From an uncultured Anaeroplasma sp. (lineage in GTDB: Bacteria > Bacillota_I > Bacilli_A > Acholeplasmatales > Anaeroplasmataceae), in the NCBI GenBank assembly GCA_934216145.1, contig CAKQBG010000001.1, positions 54,179 through 118,178 on the forward strand: DNA of 64,000 nt, written 5' to 3'. The translations under genes and the position numbers were made by a program. Below the pieces are notes generated by a model that was given only the letters and a program-made list of their open reading frames with translations, was not told the DNA's origin and did not search any database. Positions 1 through 9,568 of this stretch are shown one piece after another (the stretch's first letter is position 1; every line of letters begins with the position of its first letter).

Positions 1-284
1 AATATAATCATAAACAATTTTAAAAAAATCCATTTCTTACCTATATAACCATACTATACCTATGATTATCTATCCTCCTTATAAATATTTTAATAGTGTT
101 ATCTATAACAACATAACTTCATTTACAATAATTATAGCCTAAATTTTAATTAAAATAAACCTTTAAAATGAATTTTATAATAATAAATCTTTAATAAAAT
201 TTAAAAAAAATCTTTAAATATATTTACTAATATTTATATTTAAATAAATAAATAAAAAACAGCGGATTATTTCCACTGTCATAA
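1..284. other. AT-rich intergenic stretch
   Basis: No open frame or recognisable RNA gene was found. The only structured element is the terminator hairpin at 259-279 that belongs to the cotE-like gene read from the right. Confidence 0.6.
246..279 (-). terminator. Rho-independent terminator of cotE-like gene
   Basis: On the minus strand the sequence forms an 8-bp stem (ACAGTGGA pairing with TCCGCTGT, one G-U pair; 272-279 with 259-266), followed by a T-rich run (TTTTTTATTT). It lies 6 bases past the stop codon of the gene at 285-797. Confidence 0.8.
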
Positions 285-797
285 TTATTCTTTAATAAAG
301 TCCTCATTAACCTCAATATCTAAATCTTCAAAATCTACCTCATCTGCTTCTACTGGATGAAATACAGTAACCTGCATTTTTGTTTCACCAATAATTTCAG
401 CAAGAATCTCAAATTCAATTTCAAGCTTAACCTCATCCTCAACTATTTTCGCATCAATAACCTTTGGATGTCTTAAAATTTTAGCTAAAACATCATCACT
501 GTTTTTTAGATAATCATTAACAATTCTCTTTATTTTAATATTCTTTTTATATGGAACTACCTCTCTTAAAACATCAGTTTTAGTATTTTCCATACCTGAA
601 TACCAAATATTCACTTCAAAGGAACCATTAATATCTACAATATCATCGACCTTAGAAGCTTCAAATTCATGATTAATGATCCAACAGCCTAAAATTGAAT
701 AGGGATGAACATTAGTTTTGAGGCTATGAGATATATGCATTGTCTTTTTACCCTTAGCTACAACAGCTTTAGTGACAATCTCACGAACTTCATTCAT
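285..797 (-). CDS. cotE: CotE-family outer spore coat morphogenetic protein
   Basis: 170 residues, close to the length of Bacillus CotE. The N-terminal half matches the family closely: it opens MNEVREIVTKAVVAKGKK, then PYSILGCWIINHEFEASKV, then NIWYSGMENTKT with the typical VNIWYS..NTKT core, and LAEIIGETK near residue 140. The acidic C-terminal tail (DEVDFEDLDIEV) is also typical. In Bacillus, CotE assembles the outer coat around the forespore. The start ATG at 795-797 has a strong GGGAGG ribosome site 9 bases upstream. It is monocistronic with its own terminator. No other sporulation gene is in the window, so its role in this organism is open: it could be part of a real sporulation programme or a retained relic. 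The family call is firm; the function here is inferred. Confidence 0.9.
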   Translation of the reverse strand: MNEVREIVTKAVVAKGKKTMHISHSLKTNVHPYSILGCWIINHEFEASKVDDIVDINGSFEVNIWYSGMENTKTDVLREVVPYKKNIKIKRIVNDYLKNSDDVLAKILRHPKVIDAKIVEDEVKLEIEFEILAEIIGETKMQVTVFHPVEADEVDFEDLDIEVNEDFIKE

Positions 798-862
798 TTC
801 AATACCTCCCTACACTAGTATATGAGAAAGTATTGATAAGTGCGATAATTTAATAATATTTT

Positions 863-1125
863 TTAATAGCTATATTTCTTTCTATTTTTAAGAATAAAGT
901 ATGTAGATACAAAAGCTCCTAATATTTCAGTAAATACTACCGCAATCCAAATCCCATTATCAAACATAAAAGGAGCTACAAATATCATTGCGACCTAGAA
1001 AACAAATATAATGGCAAAAGGTCTTGCGAGAGCCATAGTAATCAATGACATAAATACACCTATTAAAATAATAAAAAGCCCCATTTAGTCCCAATTGAAG
1101 CTATTCTGCTACTATAGATATCTAT
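863..1125 (-). pseudogene. C-terminal remnant of a MATE exporter
   Basis: Reading the minus strand from about 1125, fragments of a MATE C terminus appear: SSRIASIGTKWG in one frame, then a frameshift into LFIILIGVFMSLITMALARPF, an in-frame TAG, and IWIAVVFTEILGAFVSTYF ending KNRKKYSY and TAA at 863-865. The frameshift plus the internal stop mark it as dead. It is a different, more eroded gene than the intact MATE at 7576-8961. Confidence 0.7.
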
Positions 1126-1204
1126 AGTCAACAAGTTATTATTTTATTAAAATTAGTTTTTAAATAGACATATAAAAATGATATAATGAAAATAGAGGTG
1201 CACT

Positions 1205-2281
1205 ATGAAAACAAAGAAAAAAGCTAATGGCTTAGAATTCAATACTAGACAAATAGAATTATTCAATGAATATTATGATACCGATCCTGAAGATAAAACA
1301 GTAACCTATTCTCTTCATTTTGAAAAGGCTACAGATTTACTTGATAATAAAACTGGTAATCCTAAAAAGCCAATATTCTCAAATGATGTTCTTGAGGAAA
1401 TAAATTCCTTAATAGAAAAAACACCATTTATTTATAAAATAAAAATCAATTTAGAAATAACAGATTATGAAAGCTTTGAACCAAAAGAAATAATAAAGTC
1501 CTTTAATGATACACTTGAGCTAAACCAATATGCAGCTAGAAAATCAAGACAAAAAAAAGAAATACTAGCAGCAAACTTAATTCTAGTAGGAATAATTTTA
1601 TTATTCTTTATGGTTATAACTAAAAATAATGAATGGTTTGGTGGAGGAACTAAAACCGATATCGCAGTTGAGGTTATAAATATTGCAGCTTGGGTATTTG
1701 TATGGGAAGCAGTAACGATGCTATTCCTTGAGCATTCAGAACAAAATATATTTGCTCTTAAAATTAGAAGGCGTGTTAACCAAATAACAATGAGAACATC
1801 CAATAATGAAAAACCTCTAGCAGTTGAAGAGGCAAATCAAATCTTTGGCAATTGGGAAAATGAAGGTAAAATAAAAAGAACAGGAAAAATGTTTTTATTA
1901 ATTTCCTCATTTGCTTTTTTATTTTCTTCATTTTATTCTTTATATCAGGTTTATAGTTATACAATTGAAAATGAATTTAACTTAATTAATTTTATTATAA
2001 TGTTAATTTCAGAAATAATTTATGCAATAATATTATTATCTGCAGGCCTTGGAGGTATTTCTCTTTATAAAGGCAAAAAAAACAAGCTATCAAATCTTGT
2101 TGGTCCATACGCTATACTAATTTCTATATCAATAATATTTATAATATACACAGCTATTAAAAATCAAAATTCATCTCTTATTTTCTCAGGTATTACAACT
2201 ACAATTATTAATATTTTATATACTATAGGCTACTTCATTGATAAAGGCAATAAAATTAAAGATAAGTATAAGGATAAATAA
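1205..2281 (+). CDS. Polytopic membrane protein of unknown function
   Basis: 358 residues. I do not recognise the family. A hydrophilic N-terminal domain of about 115 residues precedes an estimated six membrane segments, roughly at residues 121-140, 156-176, 228-252, 262-290, 296-318 and 325-346. A cluster of basic residues (KIRRRVNQ) after segment two suggests a cytoplasmic loop. There are no obvious catalytic motifs. The ATG has an AGAGGTG ribosome site 4 to 5 bases upstream. It faces the pyridoxamine kinase gene and shares a bidirectional terminator with it. It stands alone, so context gives no hint of function. Confidence 0.85.
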   Translation: MKTKKKANGLEFNTRQIELFNEYYDTDPEDKTVTYSLHFEKATDLLDNKTGNPKKPIFSNDVLEEINSLIEKTPFIYKIKINLEITDYESFEPKEIIKSFNDTLELNQYAARKSRQKKEILAANLILVGIILLFFMVITKNNEWFGGGTKTDIAVEVINIAAWVFVWEAVTMLFLEHSEQNIFALKIRRRVNQITMRTSNNEKPLAVEEANQIFGNWENEGKIKRTGKMFLLISSFAFLFSSFYSLYQVYSYTIENEFNLINFIIMLISEIIYAIILLSAGLGGISLYKGKKNKLSNLVGPYAILISISIIFIIYTAIKNQNSSLIFSGITTTIINILYTIGYFIDKGNKIKDKYKDK

Positions 2282-2312
2282 AAAATTCCAGGATAAAAAT
2301 CCTGGATTTTTT
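2281..2312. terminator. Bidirectional terminator
   Basis: A perfect 8-bp stem (TCCAGGAT, 2287-2294, with ATCCTGGA, 2299-2306) and a 4-base loop are flanked by A-run on the left and T-run on the right. It lies between two convergent genes and can serve both strands. Confidence 0.85.
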
Positions 2313-3120
2313 AATATCTCTTCTCTCTTAAAACCTCTTCAAATTTAACACCATAATTATGGCTACTATCATTCTTAGTTTTCTTAATAGAATCAATAAC
2401 AAATGAAGCTGCAGCCTTTATAGAATCATTAATAGACCTTCCACTACATAATTCTCCAATAACTACAGAAGTAAAAATATCTCCTGTACCATGATAACTT
2501 TTTTCTTCCTTAGGGAATAAAATCCCTTCCCTCTTTTCACCATTATAATAATAAGCACCAATACTATCATTTATCTCTACACCTGTAAGAATAACATTCT
2601 TACATCCTAGCATATAAAGCTTTGATAATAATAAATCAATATAATCATCACTTAAATCCTCAGTATATGGTGTATCTGTTAAAAAGCACGCTTCAGTAAT
2701 ATTAGGTAAAATATAATCAGCTAAGCTACACATTCTACGCATACCTTTAACTATATCAATACCTAATCCATAATACATCTTTCCATGATCAGCCATTGCT
2801 GGATCTACAAAGAATAAACCATCTTCTTTTAACATTTTATCCTTCATATCTAAAATAATATCAAATTGCTCACTCGAGCCAATATAACCAGTATATATCG
2901 CATCAGCCTTAATTCCTTCACTAATCCAATGAGAAACAATTTTAGGCATTAAAGATGTCAGATCTTGAACAACAAAATCAGTGAATCCTCCTGTATGAGT
3001 TGATAAAATAGCAGATGGTAAAATAACAGTCTCAATTCCAAAATAAGATAATATAGGCAATGCTACAGTTAATGAGCATTGTCCATAACAAGAAATATCT
3101 TGAACAGAAATAAGCTTCAT
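2311..3120 (-). CDS. Pyridoxal/pyridoxamine kinase (PdxY/PdxK-like)
   Basis: About 269 residues of the ribokinase-like vitamin-kinase fold, which phosphorylates pyridoxal, pyridoxine or pyridoxamine to the B6 coenzyme form. The opening (VQDISCYGQCSLTVALPIL) and SAILSTHTGGF are the usual PdxY-type substrate and dimer region. D-P-A-M-A-D-H-G at about residue 115-122 and the C-terminal GTGDIFTSVVIGEL (the GTGD anion hole and catalytic Asp) are also present. I chose the ATG at 3118-3120 because GGAGTG sits 8 bases upstream; an earlier in-frame TTG at 3138 lacks a ribosome site. A related hydroxymethylpyrimidine kinase role is possible but less likely. Confidence 0.88.
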   Translation of the reverse strand: MKLISVQDISCYGQCSLTVALPILSYFGIETVILPSAILSTHTGGFTDFVVQDLTSLMPKIVSHWISEGIKADAIYTGYIGSSEQFDIILDMKDKMLKEDGLFFVDPAMADHGKMYYGLGIDIVKGMRRMCSLADYILPNITEACFLTDTPYTEDLSDDYIDLLLSKLYMLGCKNVILTGVEINDSIGAYYYNGEKREGILFPKEEKSYHGTGDIFTSVVIGELCSGRSINDSIKAAASFVIDSIKKTKNDSSHNYGVKFEEVLREKRY

Positions 3121-3602
3121 ATTAATCACACTCCACAAATATGATACACCATTTTGGAGTTATTTATATATCCAAAAGATAGATATTTTATAGTACCAAA
3201 TTAATCATTATCTAACTAATTCTTCAAAAAATATTGTTACAACAATACATATAGCCTAAATCTAATGATATAAGAACAAAATCAATTATTGTCTTAACTG
3301 CAATTTTAGCATATTCATCTACCAAAATATTAACTAAAATAAGAATTAACTCAATATTTGAATTAACTAAAACTAAAGAATTATAGAAATTCATTTTAAG
3401 CTTTTAAACATCATTATTTCATTGTCCAACTTCGCCATTTTTTTAGCATATACTTATCATGTCTAGTTTTAAAATATCTAATTACTACCTATTTTTTAAT
3501 AATCTTAATTTCAAACATATTTTAAAATTATTTTTCATAATATGCCAATATTAAAGCTAAAAAATGACACAATGATAAAAATAAATCAATATCTAAATGC
3601 TG
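3121..3602. other. Long AT-rich gap without a supported gene
   Basis: A short minus-strand frame around 3205-3390 can be read, but it has no ribosome site, no recognisable domain and AT-rich low-complexity content. It may be decayed coding DNA linked to the broken GGDEF gene next door. I see nothing else. Confidence 0.4.
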
Positions 3603-4599
3603 TCAAATTCTACCAGTATTAAGTGTTAAAACTGCTGCTCTTAAATATCCATAAATCTTACCATATGCTTCAATTTTAACAATAGTAATTGCATATATTC
3701 CTTGTTTTAAAAATTCAATATATAATGGAGAATCCTTTTTCTTTGAATTTACAACACAATTCTCACTAAAATAACCTGATTTTAAATTCATAAGTGAAGA
3801 AATAAGATCATCTCCTAAAGGTAATGACCTATTTTTACATAAATGATGATAATAATCAAATAATAAACTATTTTTATCTTCAATACAAATATGATCAATC
3901 ATCATATAGTTACCAAGAAAATCAATAATTCCTTTAATATTACTAGCTAAATCTCCTTTTTTAGTTAATTCATTATAAATTCTTGAATGGAGATACATAG
4001 AACTAAAATTCTTATCTCTTTCCGATTTCAAATTAATATCATTATGTTTTTCAGCTAAATATATAATATAACAATTTCTTCCTTTCATTTTACCACGATA
4101 CAAAGCCTTATCAGCTAAATCTAATAAATCACTCATATCATTAGTATCAATAGGAAATCTAGCTGCACCTAAGGTATAAGAGAAGGTAATATATTCAGAA
4201 TCATTAATCAATATTTCCTTAGGAGATTTTAAAACAAATCTGCCATAAATCATTATATTCATTAATATTTTAATATAATAAAAATGAATTAATCTCCACC
4301 ATATCCACCTAATATTTCCTTATCCTTAATTACAGTTAAAAGCTATTCAGAAATTCCTTTTAAAACTTTATCTCCACTAAATGGCCATAATTATCATTAA
4401 TAAACTTAAAATTATCTACATCTAAAATAGCATAAGAAAAAGGAATGTTATTAGAAATTAAATATTCCATATAGGAATAAATAGCATTACGCTCTAATAA
4501 AGTAGTAAGATTACCTCTTTTATTTAAATACTTATCAAAAAAACTCAAGTCCATAACTAACTCCAAATTAAAAAAAGTATTATAAGTTAATGATATCAT
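3603..4599 (-). pseudogene. Decayed GGDEF (diguanylate cyclase-like) plus GAF-like protein
   Basis: Two frames are pieces of one former gene. The N-terminal piece (4360-4599) carries FSYAILDVDNFKFINDNYGHLV, the start of a GGDEF domain. A frameshift near 4375 leads into GDKVLKGISE and a stop; further on, GGYGGD followed by a broken F-I-F sequence at about 4283-4305 is the active-site GGDEF loop with a frameshift inside it. The C-terminal piece (3603-4262) holds the rest of the GGDEF domain (FSYTLGAARFP, LADKALYRGKMKGRNCYI) and a roughly 120-residue GAF-like sensory tail. With several frameshifts and stops, no active cyclic-di-GMP synthase can be made. The GGDEF-then-GAF order is unusual. Confidence 0.85.
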
Positions 4600-4621
4600 G
4601 CTTTTATCTTTAAAAAAAAGA

Positions 4622-4650
4622 TAAACTTAAAAAGGGCATTAAAATGCCCC
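4622..4650 (-). terminator. Terminator of the endonuclease lipoprotein gene
   Basis: On the minus strand, GGGCAT/ATGCCC (4644-4649 with 4634-4639) forms a short GC-rich stem followed by TTTTTAAG, just after the stop codon of 4657-5817. Confidence 0.8.
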
Positions 4651-4656
4651 TAATAA

Positions 4657-5817
4657 TTAAATTAAATATTGAAGCTTAGAAGTATCTGTATAACTACTAA
4701 CTAAGCTTGTATAAATATATGAAACAAATTCAGGATGATCAATAAAAGGATTTCTATTACCCTGAATACTATAAACAGCCTCATTTCTTTTCATTTCAGA
4801 GCTACTAACAGGATCTTGATAATGCCATTTTAATAAGGTTAATAAATTACCCATAACAGTATCTCCAGTTTTTCCTGAATCTTTAGCAACAAGCTCTAAA
4901 TCTAATGAACAATTACACTTCTCATTTTCATATCTAACAACCATATAAAATAAGCTTCTTGCGATATCACCTTTTACCTCATCACGTGGCTCAAACAAAG
5001 TAGAATTCCATTTATTACCATAATTATCAGATGAACCATTACTAACCTCACCAAAGAACTTATTACCTCTAATGTTATTAATCTTCTTCTCACTCGCATG
5101 TAAATGATGTATATCATTATGAGCTGGATTACCTTTACTATCAAATCCATATGATTTAGGCCATAAATGCTCTCTATTCCATAATCCATCCGCATTTGAA
5201 CCATTATCTTTAATAGATAAAGAAACACCAGTATAAAGACAAATTACACTACCATTTTTATTAGGATCAGCATCAGCCTTTTTAAGACCCTCCCAAACAC
5301 CATTATAGCTTAGCTTAGTAGTATGAGTAGATGAAATCAATTCATGTAAATTATATTTAAAATTCTTATCTAATGTACCATTTAAGGCACTATAATATTT
5401 ATCAGTAAAGGCTAAATCTATTTCATCCTTAACTTCAACAAATTTCGCAATTAGGATAATATCAGAAATAACACCCTGATTAAATTCATATAAGGTATCA
5501 CTATTTTCTAAATACCAGCCCTTAAACTCATATCCATCCTTAACAGGATCTGCTATCTTAATAGCTACTTCATTTTCTTTAACAGCTATACTATCAATAA
5601 TTGTACCATCCTCATATTTATAATAAACATTATATTCTCTTGTAATAGTAGATGTACTAACTGATGTAGTAGTTGTAGTTGTAGTGGAAGGTGAAACTAT
5701 ACTAGTATTTGTAGAAGTTTTAGGAAAAGTAGTACTAGTATTACTAGAGCCATTACAGCTAGCTAGTGCTAAAAATAAAAATGATGCTAAAATTAAACTT
5801 AATTTTCTTTTTTTCAT
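4657..5817 (-). CDS. Secreted lipoprotein with InlB repeat and endonuclease I domain
   Basis: 386 residues. A lipoprotein signal peptide (KKRKLSLILASFLFLALASC) anchors it outside the membrane. A Ser/Thr-rich linker of about 40 residues follows, then an InlB-type B-repeat (YYKYEDGTIIDS to DGYEFKGWY) at about residues 65-110. The C-terminal 240 residues match bacterial endonuclease I (EndA/NucM): REHLWPKSYGF, NDIHHLHASEKKINNIRGN with the catalytic His region, and FEPRDEVKGDIARSLFYM. It probably degrades external DNA for nutrients or competition. ATG at 5815-5817 is the chosen start; an in-frame TTG precedes it by two codons. Upstream GGAG is far away, so translation initiation looks weak. Confidence 0.9.
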   Translation of the reverse strand: MKKRKLSLILASFLFLALASCNGSSNTSTTFPKTSTNTSIVSPSTTTTTTTSVSTSTITREYNVYYKYEDGTIIDSIAVKENEVAIKIADPVKDGYEFKGWYLENSDTLYEFNQGVISDIILIAKFVEVKDEIDLAFTDKYYSALNGTLDKNFKYNLHELISSTHTTKLSYNGVWEGLKKADADPNKNGSVICLYTGVSLSIKDNGSNADGLWNREHLWPKSYGFDSKGNPAHNDIHHLHASEKKINNIRGNKFFGEVSNGSSDNYGNKWNSTLFEPRDEVKGDIARSLFYMVVRYENEKCNCSLDLELVAKDSGKTGDTVMGNLLTLLKWHYQDPVSSSEMKRNEAVYSIQGNRNPFIDHPEFVSYIYTSLVSSYTDTSKLQYLI

Positions 5818-5912
5818 AATCAAATATAAACCATTATTAGGTTTTTCTCCATTTCTCTCAATTCAAAAAAATTATACCTTAATATTATTAAAAAATAAAT
5901 AAATTTAAGCTA

Positions 5913-7229
5913 TTACTTATCATAGCTACTAGCAATATTAAGTAATTCTTCTCTATCATTATTTATTTTATCATTAATTACTAAATCAAGTAAATAATCT
6001 AATATCTCTCTTATTTCTCTTCCACTATAGCCTAAAGCTATTAAATCATAGCCATTAATCATTAAGCTAGCTCTATTAATACACAATTTTTTTCTTTTAA
6101 TAGAATCAATAATATCTCTTACTCTAGCTATATCAATCAATTGATAAGTAGTATGATCTAGCCTATCAGCATTTATAAGCTCTAAAAGCATATATATTAG
6201 TTCTTCACTTTGATTAGGAGTCTTAGCTAAAAGCTTCTTAATACATCCTTCTGTATAATTAATTTGATAATCATGATATTTAATTAAAAATAAAATATCA
6301 TCACATTCCTTATTAGAATACCTTAATCTTCTAAGAATTCTACTAGAAATTTCCCTACTAGACTCACTATGAGAATAAAAATGTCCAATCCCATTTTCAT
6401 CAACACTAAAGCATAGAGGCTTTCCAATATCATGTAATAATCCAGCAGTTCTAGTAATTATATTACTATATTTATCACTCAAATGAATATTATCTAAGGT
6501 ACTAATCAAATGATCATAAATAGGCTTATTATGATAGGGATTTCTTTGATCAAAATTATAAGTAGCTTCTAACTCAGGAATAATCTCAAATATAACATCA
6601 TAATAATCTAATAATACTTCTTTAGCATTCTCTCCACTAATAATATCATCTATCTCATTCTTAATTCTTTCCTTAGATGAATCCTTTAATTTCCCCTTGA
6701 GTAAATGAATAGCTCTACTAGTTTCATCATTAATACTAAAGCCTAAAGTTGAAGATAATCTTAAGCCTCTTAATATCCTTATAGGATCCTCATTAATTCT
6801 TTCAATAGGATTATTCGCTCTAATGATATGATTACATAAATCATTATAACCATTCCAAGGATCAACTAAATGATCACTATAGGCTAAAGAATTAATTGTA
6901 AAATCCCTATGTGATAAATCCACCTCAATTGAATTATCCTCTTCTAAATTATGCTTAAATGAAGTAATTTCAATATTGTCATTATTAATATGAATCGTAA
7001 TAGTATTATGTTTTAGACCATTATTATTAATAATGTAATAATCAGAAAATATTCTCTTAATAATATCAGCACTAGCACTAGTAGTTAAATCAAAATCATT
7101 AATAGGAATACCTAAAAGTGTATCTCTAATTGCTCCACCAACAATATAGCACTCATATCCATATTCATTTAATTTTTTTTGTATTTCCCTAACATAATTA
7201 GGAACTTTAATCTCTAATTTCATTTTCAT
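5913..7229 (-). CDS. cca: CCA-adding enzyme (tRNA nucleotidyltransferase)
   Basis: 438 residues. Adds or repairs the 3' CCA of tRNAs using CTP and ATP. The class II nucleotidyltransferase head is clear: YIVGGAIRDTLLGIPINDFDLTTSA gives the GG motif and the two metal-binding Asp (DFD) near residues 31-50. FTINSLAYSDHLVDPWNGYNDL and RILRGLRLSSTLGFSI are the body motifs. A C-terminal HD domain (LLHDIGKP, later KYHD) is present, as in many bacterial homologues. Two ATG codons two residues apart (7229 and 7223) could start it; no strong ribosome site separates them. It is monocistronic. Confidence 0.93.
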   Translation of the reverse strand: MKMKLEIKVPNYVREIQKKLNEYGYECYIVGGAIRDTLLGIPINDFDLTTSASADIIKRIFSDYYIINNNGLKHNTITIHINNDNIEITSFKHNLEEDNSIEVDLSHRDFTINSLAYSDHLVDPWNGYNDLCNHIIRANNPIERINEDPIRILRGLRLSSTLGFSINDETSRAIHLLKGKLKDSSKERIKNEIDDIISGENAKEVLLDYYDVIFEIIPELEATYNFDQRNPYHNKPIYDHLISTLDNIHLSDKYSNIITRTAGLLHDIGKPLCFSVDENGIGHFYSHSESSREISSRILRRLRYSNKECDDILFLIKYHDYQINYTEGCIKKLLAKTPNQSEELIYMLLELINADRLDHTTYQLIDIARVRDIIDSIKRKKLCINRASLMINGYDLIALGYSGREIREILDYLLDLVINDKINNDREELLNIASSYDK

Positions 7230-7575
7230 ATCTCATATCTTCTAATCTATTACCTTGATGTTATATTTTTATAATCCACTCTTTAATAATAATTATTACT
7301 TAAATGTCAAAATTTCTAATTCATTATAAACAATAACAACTATTATTATATTAATCTTAGGAAATTTATTAATATAACTTATTTAAATCATTACTAAATA
7401 ATTAATATCTTTAAATCTATTATAATATTTTTAATAATTTATATTGCTAATATTTATAATATAAACATATAAATTAAATTGCAATATAGCTATACATAAA
7501 TAAAAAAGGTAACCAACCACTTATTATAATGATTGATTACCAATAAACTAGTATTTACAATAAAATAATTATTAT
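7230..7575. other. AT-rich gap with one terminator
   Basis: Apart from the terminator at 7503-7541, nothing recognisable is seen. It presumably holds the promoter of cca, but no clear hexamer pair stands out. Confidence 0.4.
7497..7541 (-). terminator. Terminator of MATE gene
   Basis: On the minus strand, a 12-bp stem (GGTAATCAATCA, 7530-7541, with TGGTTGGTTACC, 7508-7519, two G-U pairs) is followed by TTTTTTATTT. The stop codon of the MATE gene lies 35 bases upstream. Confidence 0.85.
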
Positions 7576-8961
7576 CTATTGATTATCAGCTAACTTATTT
7601 GGATAACCAATCTTTCTTTTCCATCTACCTGAAAAGAACATACCAATAGAAATAAACATACCAATTGCCCAACCAATAGGCCAAGCAAAGAACACTCCCT
7701 CATAACCAAAAATACTACCTAAAACTAAAGCGCTTATTACTCTAACTACTAAATCAACTGAAGTACCTAACGTAAATCCTAACATATCAGCAGAACCTTT
7801 TAAAATACCATCTAGAGGAATTTTAATAACCATTAACACAAAGAAAGGTACAACACATAACATAAATTGCATACCGGAACTAATAATAATGTTAATATCT
7901 CCTTTAGCATTATCAGATAAAAATAATCTAACCCAAGCCTCTCTAAATGGTAATATAGTTACCATAGCAATAACACAAATAATAGTACATAAAATTAATG
8001 TGGCCTTATATCCTTTAATAATTCGTTCATATTTACCAGCACCTACATTTTGACTTACAAAGTTAGATAAAGCATTACATGCGACAGTAAATATATTAAT
8101 AGCAATATAACAAATCTTATAAGCAGCACTATATCCTCCCGCAACGGAATTACCACCAAAGCTTGTTAATATTGTAGTTATTAAAACACCACCAATAGAT
8201 ATAAAGCAGCCCTGTAATATAGAAGGAGTTGCTATAGCAACAATAGATTTTAATAAACTCTTTTCAAATAGCTTTTCTTTATTAGAATTTAAAACATTAA
8301 TACTCTTAAATAATACAAATAATGATAATATAGCAGCAATAGCTTCACTTATTACAGTACCTAATGCTAAACCAGCACTACCCATATTAAAAGGAATAAC
8401 AAATAAAAAGTCTAATACTACATTTAATAATGTGGAAAATATTAAAAAATATAAAGGAGTCTTTGAATTGCCAAATGATTGAAATAAATACATTGCATAA
8501 TTATATATAAATAAAAATATAACTCCTGCAACATAAATCATCATATATGAATATGCTTCATCAAAGCATCCCATTTCCTTTGTTGTATCAATCATACTAT
8601 ATAATAATGGATACATAATAAATAATCCCACTATAGTAGTAATTATTGCAAGCACTAGCATTGAAATAAGACCAGTTGTAAAAGTCTTTCTAACATTTTG
8701 AAAATCCTTTGCTCCAAAGAATCTCGCACATACAACTCCTACTCCTACTCCAAAGCCTACAGCTATATCTAGAAAGACCACAGTTACTGGATATACAATA
8801 CCAACAGCCTCAAAGCTATTTAAATTTGAAATAAAATGTCCAGCAATAAAATTATCAGCTAAATTATATAATTGCTGTAAAGTAACAGATAAAATCATAG
8901 GTATTGCAAAGAATAATAATACCTTAAATGAATTTCCTGTTGTCATATCCTTAGTTTTCAT
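7576..8961 (-). CDS. MATE family multidrug exporter
   Basis: 461 residues with about twelve hydrophobic segments in two halves, as expected for MATE exporters that extrude drugs or dyes in exchange for Na+ or H+. The first half opens with FFAIPMILSVTLQQLYNLADNFIAGHFI, the classic MATE segment 1 with its conserved LYN..D. The second half repeats it (ATPSILQGCFISIGGVLITTIL). VPFFVLMVIKIPLDGILKGSAD is the usual segment 10 motif. The start ATG has AGGAG upstream. Directly upstream lie two direct repeats (8974-9005). Substrate cannot be told from sequence. Confidence 0.92.
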   Translation of the reverse strand: MKTKDMTTGNSFKVLLFFAIPMILSVTLQQLYNLADNFIAGHFISNLNSFEAVGIVYPVTVVFLDIAVGFGVGVGVVCARFFGAKDFQNVRKTFTTGLISMLVLAIITTIVGLFIMYPLLYSMIDTTKEMGCFDEAYSYMMIYVAGVIFLFIYNYAMYLFQSFGNSKTPLYFLIFSTLLNVVLDFLFVIPFNMGSAGLALGTVISEAIAAILSLFVLFKSINVLNSNKEKLFEKSLLKSIVAIATPSILQGCFISIGGVLITTILTSFGGNSVAGGYSAAYKICYIAINIFTVACNALSNFVSQNVGAGKYERIIKGYKATLILCTIICVIAMVTILPFREAWVRLFLSDNAKGDINIIISSGMQFMLCVVPFFVLMVIKIPLDGILKGSADMLGFTLGTSVDLVVRVISALVLGSIFGYEGVFFAWPIGWAIGMFISIGMFFSGRWKRKIGYPNKLADNQ

Positions 8962-8973
8962 AAAAATCTCCTA

Positions 8974-9005
8974 AATAATAATAGCACTTGAATAATAATA
9001 GCACT
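8974..9005. repeat. Direct repeat, two 15-bp units, in MATE leader
   Basis: AATAATAATAGCACT occurs at 8974-8988 and again at 8991-9005, a 17-bp period immediately upstream of the MATE ribosome site. It could be a regulator-binding site or a slippage duplication. Confidence 0.6.
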
Positions 9006-9107
9006 ATTTTAAACTTATGATTGATGAAAACGTTTCGTAATTAAAAAAGATAATACATAATTTCACTAATGTATTATCAAAATTAATAAGAATAATTTAG
9101 ATTTTAA

Positions 9108-9268
9108 TTACCATTCTCTAATAGCATTTGAATGCTTTAAATCAATATGAATTCTAGTTTTTTTACATTCATTAGGATATTTTTTAGCTGCATTAAAACA
9201 AAACTTAATAAATTAAAACCAACTGGCAATCATCTTAATCATACTCTCAGGAAAAACATCCATGATCA
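9108..9268 (-). pseudogene. Eroded C-terminal coding fragment, family unknown
   Basis: The minus strand reads MIMDVFPESMIKMIASWF, an in-frame stop, then FNAAKKYPNECKKTRIHID followed by LKHSNAIREW and a stop at 9108. The amino-acid pattern looks like real protein C terminus rather than random AT-rich DNA, but I do not recognise the family. The internal stop marks it as inactive. Confidence 0.45.
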
Positions 9269-9568
9269 TAAATATATTTAACTATTTACCTCATATATAT
9301 TATTAACAGATTTTCAGTAATTCTTTTTCAAAAATTAGCAAATGCATCTTTTATTACGATAAGAGTTTATTAATCAATCATTATTTCCCTCTTCATTATA
9401 GCAAGTAAAAAGCTATAATACTATCTAAAATACATTTAATATGAATTTTTGTACTTGTAGTTCAAAATCAATTTTTACCCAGTAATGACTAGTACTCTTA
9501 TACCAGCACCTCCATTAATAAAGGATGTTTGGGTTCTTCTATTCCACTGAATTATTTCTTTTTGAGGT

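Noticed and set aside
800..850. A sigma-E-like -10 (CATATACT) upstream of the cotE-like gene
   Set aside because: No sigma-E -35 (ATATT-type) lies at the right spacing, and the same bases can serve as a sigma-A -10 (TATACT). Too weak to claim a sporulation promoter.
9021..9040. Possible cre or LacI-type operator (TGAAAACGTTTCGT) upstream of the MATE gene
   Set aside because: The first half matches the cre consensus but the last three positions do not, and it is more than 50 bases from the start codon with no promoter seen. It may be chance.
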